Source: Clostridiales bacterium | GTDB lineage: Bacteria; Bacillota_A; Clostridia; Saccharofermentanales; Saccharofermentanaceae | Assembly (NCBI GenBank): GCA_024695545.1 | Contig: JAILHZ010000142.1 | Coordinates: forward strand, 1 to 15,020 | DNA: 15,020 nucleotides | Direction of reading: 5' to 3' | In this document: positions 7,323-14,885 of the stretch, one piece after another | How positions within the stretch are numbered: the stretch's first letter is position 1 | Layout: every line of letters starts with the position of its first letter | Translations under genes and position numbers: made by a program | Notes under the pieces: generated by a model | Told to the model about the DNA's origin: nothing | Databases searched by the model: none | The model's input: only the letters and a program-made list of their open reading frames with translations

Positions 7323-7424
7323 TCTCTAAAATAATAATTATCAAAGAGAAAAAAGTGGAAAACTTTTCGGAAGGTTGAAAATACGAAAAGATGTTGAATT
7401 TCTCTAGCTTTTCGAGTTTTCAAT

Positions 7425-7453
7425 GTAGCATTTTTGTAATTTTCCTGTATAAT
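7425..7453 (+). promoter_or_regulatory. dnaN promoter
   Basis: A perfect -10 TATAAT lies at 7448-7453. The -35 at 17 bp (GTAGCA, 7425-7430) matches only half of the consensus. Transcription would start about 33 bp upstream of dnaN. It implies that dnaN, and probably recF, are transcribed separately from dnaA. Confidence 0.5.
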
Positions 7454-7493
7454 ATATAGTGTTATTTGATATTTAGACGGAGGAAAGAAACGC

Positions 7494-8597
7494 ATGAAAC
7501 TTGTTATTTCAAGAGATAGTCTGGTCGAAGCGATTTCGATCGTTCAGAAGGCAGTTTCAACTCGTTCTACTTTACCTATATTAGATGGTATTTTAATTGA
7601 GGCCGGTTCCAAGGGCGTCAAGCTCACAGGCTATGATTTAGAGACAGGTATTGAAGCACTTGTAGAAGCAGATGTAATGGAAGAAGGCTCCATCGTCATT
7701 CCTTCCAAGGTTTTCGGTGAGATCGTCAGAAAGCTCCCGGATGACGAAGTAGCGATCGCTTCTAATGAAAGAATGGTAATCGATATTGAGAGCGGCACGT
7801 CCAAGTTCTCGATCAACGGTATTTCCGCAGAAGGATTCCCGACGATTCCGGTAGTAGGCGATGACAACAAGATCATCCTCAACCAGGAGATCTTAAGAGA
7901 CATGATCAGCCAGACGATCTTCGCGATCTCTACGGACGAAGGACGTCCGATCCTGAACGGTTCTCTTTTCGAATCCGATGGCAAGAACATCAACGTCGTA
8001 TCCATCGACGGTTTCAGAATGGCTCACAGAAAGCAGGAGATTGGTGAAGACCTCCCTGTGATGAAGTTCCTTATCCCCGGAAAAGCACTTCATGAGGCAG
8101 CCCGTATCCTTACAGGAAAAGACGCAGAAGTCGTTATCTACGCTTCTACGAACCACATCCTCTTCGATACAGGTAAGTTCAGAATCGTATCCCGTCTCAT
8201 CAATGGTGAGTTTCTGGATTACCACGCGATTGTTCCGAAGAATTCTTCTACTACAATGATCGTTGATAAGAATGCTGTTCTTAACGCTGTAGAGCGTGCT
8301 TCTCTTATCATCCAGAAGGAAGACCGCCGCTGTCCGGTAAATCTTTCTATGGATAACGAAGAGACACTCGTGATCAGATCTTCCACAGAGCTCGGTAATC
8401 TCCGTGAAGAAGTTACCTGCCAGATCACCGGTGACCTCATTAACGTAGACTTTAACCACAAGTACATCATGGATGCACTCCGTGCAATCGATGAGGATAC
8501 AGTCAAGTTCCTCTTCTCCGGCTCGAACGGTCCGTCCGTAGTCGTACCTGTTGAGGGAGACGGTTATACATATCTGATCCTGCCGCTGCGTAAGTAA
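7494..8597 (+). CDS. dnaN: DNA polymerase III beta subunit (sliding clamp)
   Basis: A 367-residue clamp protein that dimerises into a ring around DNA and tethers polymerase and repair enzymes to it. The start MKLVISRDSLVEAISIVQKAVSTRSTLPILDGILIE is typical of the first domain; RPILNGSLFE, the central-domain signature, is at about 150-159, followed by VSIDGFRMAHRK. The protein ends YLILPLRK, the usual clamp C-terminus that forms part of the ligand-binding cleft. Three roughly equal domains fill the normal length. GGAGGAAAG 7 nt or so before the ATG is a strong ribosome binding site. recF begins 37 bp downstream, leaving no space for the S4-domain gene (yaaA/rlbA) found here in many relatives. 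Confidence 0.97.
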   Translation: MKLVISRDSLVEAISIVQKAVSTRSTLPILDGILIEAGSKGVKLTGYDLETGIEALVEADVMEEGSIVIPSKVFGEIVRKLPDDEVAIASNERMVIDIESGTSKFSINGISAEGFPTIPVVGDDNKIILNQEILRDMISQTIFAISTDEGRPILNGSLFESDGKNINVVSIDGFRMAHRKQEIGEDLPVMKFLIPGKALHEAARILTGKDAEVVIYASTNHILFDTGKFRIVSRLINGEFLDYHAIVPKNSSTTMIVDKNAVLNAVERASLIIQKEDRRCPVNLSMDNEETLVIRSSTELGNLREEVTCQITGDLINVDFNHKYIMDALRAIDEDTVKFLFSGSNGPSVVVPVEGDGYTYLILPLRK

Positions 8598-8634
8598 TTC
8601 TTTTACGTAAGCCATATTTTTAAGGACGTACGGC

Positions 8635-9831
8635 ATGTATATACGTTCCATTGAACTTGAGAACTTCAGGAATTACAGAAGGCTTGATCTTAAGGTCGAG
8701 CCTTCTGTTAATGTTTTCTACGGTTCCAATGCCCAGGGTAAAACAAATATATTGGAGTCCATCTATATATGCACTTCTACCCATTCTCACAGGACCTCCA
8801 AGGACAGTGAGATGATTCTTCACGGTGAGCACAGTTATAAGGTTAAACTCAGGCTCACGTCATCATTTAATGCTTATGATGAGTCCGTTTCCATCATGTA
8901 TGACGACGGAAACAGTGATTTTTCCACATCAAAGAAGGCAAAAAAGACGGTTTGTCACGATGACGTCCCTTTTGACAAAATATCCGATTATTTCGGGATT
9001 TTTAACGCTGTTATATTCGCTCCTGAGGACTTAATGCTCATCAAAGAGGGCCCTTCTGTGCGAAGAAAGTACTTAAATGTGCTTCTTTCGTCCGTAAAGC
9101 CATCGTATTATTACGAGCTTTCTAATTTCGTGCGTCTTCTCATGAACAGAAACAGGATCATCAAGAATGCCCGTTCCGGGAATAATAAGGTGCTCACCGA
9201 TGCGATTAAGGAAGAAATGTCCATCTGGCATGAACCGATGGCAAGATCCGCGGTAAAGATCATGCGTGACAGATACCTCTTCTCTCTTCGCATCGACAAG
9301 TTTGCCAAGGTACACCACGAAAGGATCTCTAACGGCACAGAATCGCTTTTCGTGAAGTATAAGACATGTGTACCTGTCGATATGTTTGAAAAGAACTCAG
9401 ATGAGGAAATAATCGCCGCTCTGATATCCAAATGGGAGAATACCCTCGAAGAGGATTTCTATCGCGGAACGACCAATGCAGGCCCTCAGAGAGATGATCT
9501 TCAGATGTCCCTGGATGGAGACGGTCTTCGTATGTTCGCTTCCCAGGGCCAGCAGAGATCCGCAGCACTGTCCATGAAGCTTGCCGAACTGGACATCATG
9601 AGGGAAGAAACCAGCGATTCTCCGGTCCTTCTTCTGGACGACGTTTTCGGGGAGCTGGATGCCAGCAGAAGAAAGTGCCTCCTGTCCGAGATCGGAGACG
9701 CCCAGATCTTCATTACATGCACCGATAAATCCTTTATTGAGCAGGAACTTGCGGATTCTCTCGAGAAAGCGTCAAAGATCGCCTTTTTTGAGGTATCTGA
9801 GGGTTCTGTGCAAAGAGTAGAAAATACATAG
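8635..9831 (+). CDS. recF: DNA replication and repair protein RecF
   Basis: A 398-residue SMC-like ATPase that, with RecO and RecR, loads RecA at single-strand gaps near stalled forks. The N-terminus YIRSIELENFRNYRRLDL is typical. Walker A is GSNAQGKT (30-37), the ABC signature is SQGQQRS (303-309), and Walker B is VLLLDDVFGELD (331-342). FAPEDLMLIKEGPSVRRKYLN (128-148) and AGPQRDDLQ (282-290) are conserved; the latter is usually TGPHRDD, a minor change. Length is slightly longer than most (about 360-375). TAAGGACG upstream is the ribosome binding site. It is probably cotranscribed with dnaN. A new promoter begins five bases after its stop codon. Confidence 0.97.
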   Translation: MYIRSIELENFRNYRRLDLKVEPSVNVFYGSNAQGKTNILESIYICTSTHSHRTSKDSEMILHGEHSYKVKLRLTSSFNAYDESVSIMYDDGNSDFSTSKKAKKTVCHDDVPFDKISDYFGIFNAVIFAPEDLMLIKEGPSVRRKYLNVLLSSVKPSYYYELSNFVRLLMNRNRIIKNARSGNNKVLTDAIKEEMSIWHEPMARSAVKIMRDRYLFSLRIDKFAKVHHERISNGTESLFVKYKTCVPVDMFEKNSDEEIIAALISKWENTLEEDFYRGTTNAGPQRDDLQMSLDGDGLRMFASQGQQRSAALSMKLAELDIMREETSDSPVLLLDDVFGELDASRRKCLLSEIGDAQIFITCTDKSFIEQELADSLEKASKIAFFEVSEGSVQRVENT

Positions 9832-9835
9832 AAAA

Positions 9836-9866
9836 TTGACCTTTTCCACCCCTTTTATGGTATAAT
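9836..9866 (+). promoter_or_regulatory. remB-gyrB promoter
   Basis: TTGACC (9836-9841) is a five-of-six -35 and TATAAT (9861-9866) a perfect -10 with a TGG extension (9858-9860). The spacer is 19 bp, longer than ideal, but the extended -10 compensates. The start would be about 30 bp before remB. It is one of the two strongest promoter matches in the window. Confidence 0.75.
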
Positions 9867-9903
9867 ATTTAGGTCAAATCAGATAAGTTTAAGGGGCGTT
9901 TGG

Positions 9904-10170
9904 ATGTTCGTTCATATCGGCGGAGAATATACGATCCTGATCGATTCCATTATCGGGTTGGTCAACCTTGAGACCGTACAGGCTTCTTCTACAGATATGA
10001 ATGATTTTCTGCGGCAGCAGGAAGAAGAAAACATCCTCGAATATGTCTCGGAAGAGATCCCCCGGTCATTGATCCTGACGGACGACCGGACCTATGTCTC
10101 CCCTCTTTCGGTTGTGACACTAAAAAAGCGCATCGAGAGCGCCAAAAACCAGCCGGATACTGTACAGTAA
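9904..10170 (+). CDS. remB: RemB/YaaB-type regulator (DUF370 family)
   Basis: An 88-residue protein beginning MFVHIGGEYTILIDSIIGLVNLET, matching the DUF370 fold of RemA/RemB. In Bacillus subtilis the homologue (YaaB, RemB) is encoded at the same place between recF and gyrB and affects extracellular matrix genes; RemA relatives form DNA-binding rings. Here TDDRTYVSPLSVVTLKKRI (59-77) is the other conserved block. Residues 32-52 are an acidic loop (MNDFLRQQEEENILEYVSEE) and the last residues are probably disordered. AAGGGGCG (9891-9898) precedes the start. It has its own strong promoter and may share a transcript with gyrB, 80 bp downstream. Whether it controls matrix genes in this organism cannot be told. 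Confidence 0.85.
   Translation: MFVHIGGEYTILIDSIIGLVNLETVQASSTDMNDFLRQQEEENILEYVSEEIPRSLILTDDRTYVSPLSVVTLKKRIESAKNQPDTVQ
10159..10168. repeat. 10-bp palindrome at the remB stop codon
   Basis: ACTGTACAGT is perfectly self-complementary and overlaps the remB TAA. It is followed by GTAAC-ATT-GTTAC (10167-10179). Short palindromes of this size arise by chance, so function is uncertain. Confidence 0.35.
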
Positions 10171-10187
10171 CATTGTTACAGATCTAG

Positions 10188-12371
<2,184 letters not shown>

Positions 12372-12399
12372 TCAGAAACAACAATCTTAAATCAATAAG

Positions 12400-12424
12400 G
12401 AACTCCGTACCATGTGCGGAGTTC
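12400..12424 (+). terminator. gyrB intrinsic terminator
   Basis: GAACTCCGTAC (12400-12410) pairs with GTGCGGAGTTC (12414-12424) around a CAT loop, an 11-bp stem with one G-U pair, starting 28 bp after the gyrB stop. The following TATTTATATATTT is T-rich but broken. It separates gyrB from the parS-parA region. Confidence 0.68.
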
Positions 12425-12456
12425 TATTTATATATTTAATATTTCATAACGTGAAA

Positions 12457-12472
12457 TGTTTCACGTGAAACA
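12457..12472. other. parS: parS site 1
   Basis: TGTTTCACGTGAAACA, exact match to the Gram-positive parS consensus bound by ParB/Spo0J. Flanking bases extend the palindrome to 18 bp. A partial dyad ATTTCA-TAACG-TGAAAT (12441-12457) abuts it on the left. Confidence 0.95.
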
Positions 12473-12603
12473 TTAGTCGTGTTGTTATTATTGATTTGAA
12501 TTATGAGTTACACGAATCCATTATTTGAGTTTTGAAAGTTAATGTTTGAAATGATGATTTTGAAGATGACAATGAAAATGGATCTTGTATCGATTCCATC
12601 ATC

Positions 12604-12649
12604 ATTAAACAAGAATCAGAATTCTTCTTCATGACAATTCTTGTTTAAT
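12604..12649. repeat. 13-bp inverted repeat between parS sites 1 and 2
   Basis: ATTAAACAAGAAT (12604-12616) and ATTCTTGTTTAAT (12637-12649) are perfect reverse complements with a 20-bp spacer. It lies 6 bp from the palindrome of parS site 2. A stem this long is unlikely by chance, but no known site is recognised. Confidence 0.6.
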
Positions 12650-12659
12650 ATCTCCGGAT

Positions 12660-12675
12660 TGTTTCACGTGAAACA
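12660..12675. other. parS: parS site 2
   Basis: A second perfect TGTTTCACGTGAAACA. Here the symmetry extends to 24 bp (12656-12679, arms GGATT/AATCC). Confidence 0.95.
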
Positions 12676-12693
12676 ATCCAGGTTTCATAAATT

Positions 12694-12780
12694 CAAAAAT
12701 GCACATCGAATAGAAATCTTTAAAACGACTCAATGTTTCACGTGAAACATATAAACGAAAACTATAAAAGTGCATTTTTG
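12694..12780. repeat. 11-bp inverted repeat bracketing parS site 3
   Basis: CAAAAATGCAC (12694-12704) and GTGCATTTTTG (12770-12780) are perfect reverse complements. The third parS lies almost centrally between them (repeat centre 12737, parS centre 12741.5). Confidence 0.6.
12734..12749. other. parS: parS site 3
   Basis: A third perfect TGTTTCACGTGAAACA, extended to 18 bp by flanking A and T, about 147 bp before parA. Confidence 0.95.
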
Positions 12781-12805
12781 GTATTCAACTTTGAAATTTC
12801 TCTGA

Positions 12806-12822
12806 ACTTTTCACTGAAAAGT
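12806..12822. repeat. 17-bp dyad upstream of parA
   Basis: ACTTTTCA-C-TGAAAAGT is perfectly symmetrical (8+1+8). It lies about 35 bp upstream of the parA -10, where an operator could act. It resembles the 13-bp dyad ACTTTC-A-GAAAGT at 5628-5640 in the dnaA/sortase promoter. Confidence 0.5.
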
Positions 12823-12856
12823 GTAAAGTAACTGACATATATTGAATGTTGTTTTC

Positions 12857-12865
12857 TGATACTAT
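12857..12865 (+). promoter_or_regulatory. parA-parB promoter (extended -10)
   Basis: TGA-TACTAT at 12857-12865 is an extended -10. No -35 stands at the right distance: TTGAAT (12842) is too near and CTGACA (12832) too far. A leader of about 25 nt contains AAAGGAG (12884-12890) in front of the parA ATG. Confidence 0.42.
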
Positions 12866-12895
12866 TAAGTTAATACGAATGATAAAGGAGCACAT

Positions 12896-13660
12896 ATGGC
12901 ATACGTAATTTCAATCGTTAATCAAAAAGGTGGCGTGGGAAAGACCACAACAGCGGTCAATCTCAGTGCTTTTTTAGCGAAAAAACGCAAGAAAGTGCTG
13001 ATTGTTGACCTGGATCCTCAGGGAAATGCAACCAGCGGATACGGTTTTGATAAATCTGCGCTGGAAAATACAGTGTACGATCTTCTCGTAAATGAAGAAG
13101 ATATCAACACAGTAATTGCATCCACATCAGTTAAAAACGTGGATATGTGTCCGACAAATATCAATCTTGCTGGTGCAGAAGTTGAATTAGTATCTGCAAT
13201 CAGCAGAGAAACGATTCTGAAAAGAGCAATCGAACCGGTTCTGGATAATTATGATTACATTATCATCGACTGCCCGCCATCTCTCGGATTACTTACTATT
13301 AATGCACTGGCAGCCTGTGAAGGTGTTATCGTTCCGATTCAGGGCGAATATTATGCACTCGAAGGACTTACTCAGTTGATCGATACTATTAATATGATTA
13401 AGAAAAAGTTGAATCCTTCGATCGGTATTCTCGGTGTAGTTATTACTATGCACGATAGACGTACCCAGCTCACCAAGCAGGTCGTAGAAGAGGTACAGAA
13501 GTACTTCGGAGACAAGGTATTTAAGACCTTTATCCCGAGAAATGTACGTCTTGCCGAGGCTCCGAGCCACGGTCAGACAATCGATGAGTATGACGCCAAG
13601 TCCAAGGGATCTCTGGCATATCAGGCTCTCGCAAATGAAGTTTTGAAGAGAACGAAATAA
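12896..13660 (+). CDS. parA: Chromosome partitioning ATPase ParA (Soj)
   Basis: A 254-residue deviant Walker A ATPase. ATP-bound dimers bind nucleoid DNA, and ParB-parS complexes stimulate hydrolysis, moving origins apart; in Bacillus Soj also controls DnaA. The deviant P-loop is KGGVGKTT (11-18) with the signature lysine Lys11. DLDPQGNATSG (38-48) and IIDCPPSLGLLTINAL are the other nucleotide-site motifs, and the C-terminus has TFIPRNVRLAEAPSHGQTI, typical of Soj. Length is standard, with the short N-terminus of chromosomal rather than plasmid ParA proteins. Codon use looks slightly more AT-rich than in the left-arm genes, which fits its AT-rich surroundings and is no sign of transfer. parB follows after 41 bp, so the two form an operon. 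Confidence 0.97.
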   Translation: MAYVISIVNQKGGVGKTTTAVNLSAFLAKKRKKVLIVDLDPQGNATSGYGFDKSALENTVYDLLVNEEDINTVIASTSVKNVDMCPTNINLAGAEVELVSAISRETILKRAIEPVLDNYDYIIIDCPPSLGLLTINALAACEGVIVPIQGEYYALEGLTQLIDTINMIKKKLNPSIGILGVVITMHDRRTQLTKQVVEEVQKYFGDKVFKTFIPRNVRLAEAPSHGQTIDEYDAKSKGSLAYQALANEVLKRTK

Positions 13661-13701
13661 GTAATAAAACATAGACAAACATCAATATATGAGGTGATGA
13701 A

Positions 13702-14577
13702 ATGGCTACGAAGAAAGGTTTAGGTAAGGGTTTAGGCGCACTTCTTTCTGTGGACGGAATTCCGGAAACACAGAAGGATTCAGTTGTTGAACTGAAGATC
13801 AATGATATCTCTCCGAACAGTGATCAGCCGAGAAAACAGTTCAAGGAAGATGCACTCCAGGAACTGGCTGATTCAATCATGGAAAACGGCGTGATCCAGC
13901 CAATCATCGTTGCAAAGAGAGGCAGCGGGTATCGTATCGTTGCAGGTGAGAGAAGATGGAGAGCATCCCGTCTTGCAGGTCTGAAAGTTATCCCTGCAAT
14001 CGTACGTGATCTTACTGATCAGCAGACCATGGAACAGGCACTGATCGAGAACATTCAGCGTCAGGATCTGAACCCGCTTGAAGAAGCTTTTGCCATGGAT
14101 AACCTTATGAAGGAACATGGCCTTACACAGGAGGCTTTAGCGAAGAAACTCGGAAAGAGCCGTCCTGCCATTGCGAACACACTTAGATTGATCAATATCG
14201 ATGAATCCTTGCAAGATTTCATCCGAAACGGCGATCTTTCCGCAGGCCACGCTCGAGCACTTCTTTCAATCACTGATAAAGAAGAACAGAAAAAAGCTGC
14301 TGATGTGGTCATGATCAAGGAGATGAGCGTACGTGAAACAGAGGAGTATGTGAAGAAGATCCTGAGCGGTGCAGTAGCAGCACCCCGTAAAACGCGCGTA
14401 AAGGCCTCTTCCGCGGTCGCTATCAGTGCGAAGGATGTGGAACACAAACTGACCGCCCATTACGGCACAAAGGTCAAATTAAAGCTAAAGGACGAGTCTA
14501 AGGGTAAAGGTTCGATCGTGATCGAGTTCTATTCCTACGCAGATCTGAATGCATTACTTGATATGATGAGCAACTGA
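13702..14577 (+). CDS. parB: Chromosome partitioning protein ParB (Spo0J)
   Basis: A 291-residue CTP-dependent clamp that loads on parS, spreads along DNA and recruits SMC. The N-terminus KKGLGKGLGALLS (4-16) carries the basic LGKGLGALL motif that in Spo0J contacts ParA. The CTPase domain shows QPRKQF (42-47), GERRWRASR (82-90) and ENIQRQDLNPLEEA (116-129). The helix-turn-helix that reads parS is around LTQEALAKKLGKSRPAIANTLRL (141-163). A linker at about 213-240 precedes a lysine-rich C-terminal dimerisation domain (KVKLKLKDESKGKGSIVIEF). Length is normal. The GAGGTGATG site before the ATG is good. The three parS sites upstream of parA are the expected substrates. A terminator follows. Confidence 0.97.
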   Translation: MATKKGLGKGLGALLSVDGIPETQKDSVVELKINDISPNSDQPRKQFKEDALQELADSIMENGVIQPIIVAKRGSGYRIVAGERRWRASRLAGLKVIPAIVRDLTDQQTMEQALIENIQRQDLNPLEEAFAMDNLMKEHGLTQEALAKKLGKSRPAIANTLRLINIDESLQDFIRNGDLSAGHARALLSITDKEEQKKAADVVMIKEMSVRETEEYVKKILSGAVAAPRKTRVKASSAVAISAKDVEHKLTAHYGTKVKLKLKDESKGKGSIVIEFYSYADLNALLDMMSN

Positions 14578-14600
14578 TTGCCATATATTTCACCAAAAGT

Positions 14601-14637
14601 GAAGAGGGGTCCCTTCTAAGAAGAGCCCCTCTTTGCT
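14601..14637 (+). terminator. parB intrinsic terminator
   Basis: AAGAGGGG (14602-14609) pairs with CCCCTCTT (14626-14633). The loop can fold further as CTTCT/AGAAG (14613-14623). A broken T-run (TTTGCTTTAG) follows. It sits 24 bp after the parB stop and ends just before the tRNA promoter. Confidence 0.75.
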
Positions 14638-14641
14638 TTAG

Positions 14642-14670
14642 TTGACATCAACCCTCAAAGTTAGTAAAAT
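14642..14670 (+). promoter_or_regulatory. tRNA-Ser promoter
   Basis: A perfect -35 TTGACA (14642-14647), an ideal 17-bp spacer and TAAAAT (14665-14670, five of six) form a near-consensus housekeeping promoter. The start would fall about 12 bp before the mature tRNA. Confidence 0.8.
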
Positions 14671-14688
14671 TAGCAGGCTATCAGATAC

Positions 14689-14776
14689 GGAGCTGTATCG
14701 AAGCGGTCATAACGAGGCGGTCTTGAAAACCGTTTGCCCAAAAGGCACGTGGGTTCGAATCCCACCGGCTCCGCCA
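14689..14776 (+). tRNA. tRNA-Ser (anticodon UGA)
   Basis: An 88-nt class II tRNA with all arms. The acceptor is GGAGCTG (14689-14695) with CGGCTCC (14766-14772), one G-U pair. The D stem is TCG/CGA (14698-14700, 14713-14715). The anticodon arm is GCGGT/ACCGT with loop CTTGAAA, giving TGA at 14724-14726. The long variable arm TGCC/GGCA is typical of serine tRNAs. The T arm is GTGGG-TTCGAAT-CCCAC (14749-14765). Discriminator G14773 and an encoded CCA (14774-14776) complete it. It reads UCA codons (and likely UCN by wobble). An integrase gene pointing at its 3' end suggests it is used as an attachment site, and the tRNA remains intact. Confidence 0.97.
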
Positions 14777-14784
14777 AATTTCAG

Positions 14785-14825
14785 ATCCTGAAAGCTTGAT
14801 ATATAAGGCTTTCAGGATTTTTCTT
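14785..14825 (+). terminator. tRNA-Ser intrinsic terminator
   Basis: ATCCTGAAAGC (14785-14795) and GCTTTCAGGAT (14808-14818) form a perfect 11-bp stem with a 12-nt loop, directly followed by TTTTCTTT. It begins 9 bp after the CCA end. It may also stop transcription arriving from the integrase side. Confidence 0.85.
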
Positions 14826-14830
14826 TCCTA

Positions 14831-14877
14831 TGAATCACTGGTTTGACCAACAAATTGACCACAATTACAATGATTCA
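14831..14877. repeat. Repeats between tRNA terminator and integrase
   Basis: TTGACCA occurs twice in direct orientation 12 bp apart (14843-14849, 14855-14861). An imperfect 10-bp inverted repeat, TGAATCACTG (14831-14840) with CAATGATTCA (14868-14877), encloses them. Such repeats next to an integrase may be recombinase arm sites; the inverted repeat could also be a weak hairpin after the integrase stop. Confidence 0.4.
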
Positions 14878-14885
14878 AGATATGT

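Larger units (their letters stand above)
7057..7493. other. Replication origin oriC (dnaA-dnaN intergenic region)
   Basis: A 437-bp AT-rich gap with no gene. It contains one consensus DnaA box on the minus strand (7118-7126), a TTATACACA box on the plus strand (7185-7193), a one-mismatch minus-strand box GGTGGATAA (7144-7152), TGTGGAAAA (7082-7090), and weaker TTTTCCACT (7059-7067) and AGTGGAAAA (7354-7362). Most boxes cluster in 7059-7193, the dnaA-proximal half. The dnaN-proximal part (about 7240-7300 and 7323-7475) is very AT-rich and is the candidate unwinding region. A GC-rich 14-bp dyad GCGGAA-GA-TTCCGC (7309-7322) interrupts it. The location between dnaA and dnaN and the box cluster match known Gram-positive origins; function is inferred. 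Confidence 0.88.
12372..12895. other. Centromere-like noncoding region with parS cluster
   Basis: A 524-bp AT-rich gap without a credible coding sequence. It holds the gyrB terminator, three perfect parS sites (centres near 12464, 12667 and 12741), a 13-bp inverted repeat (12604-12649), an 11-bp inverted repeat bracketing the third parS (12694-12780), a 17-bp dyad (12806-12822) and the parA promoter. It probably serves as the main ParB loading zone about 5 kb from oriC. Confidence 0.8.

Noticed and set aside
12441..12457. Degenerate parS directly left of site 1
   Set aside because: The dyad ATTTCA-TAACG-TGAAAT has a different centre and spacing from parS; best alignment gives about 10 of 16 matches.
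12425..12895. Small gene in the gyrB-parA gap
   Set aside because: The region is AT-rich with frequent stops, no start with a ribosome binding site apart from parA itself, and is filled with parS sites and dyads.
14325..14340. Possible fourth parS inside parB
   Set aside because: Only the right half (ACGTGAAACA) matches; the left half agrees by chance level, so it is not called a site.
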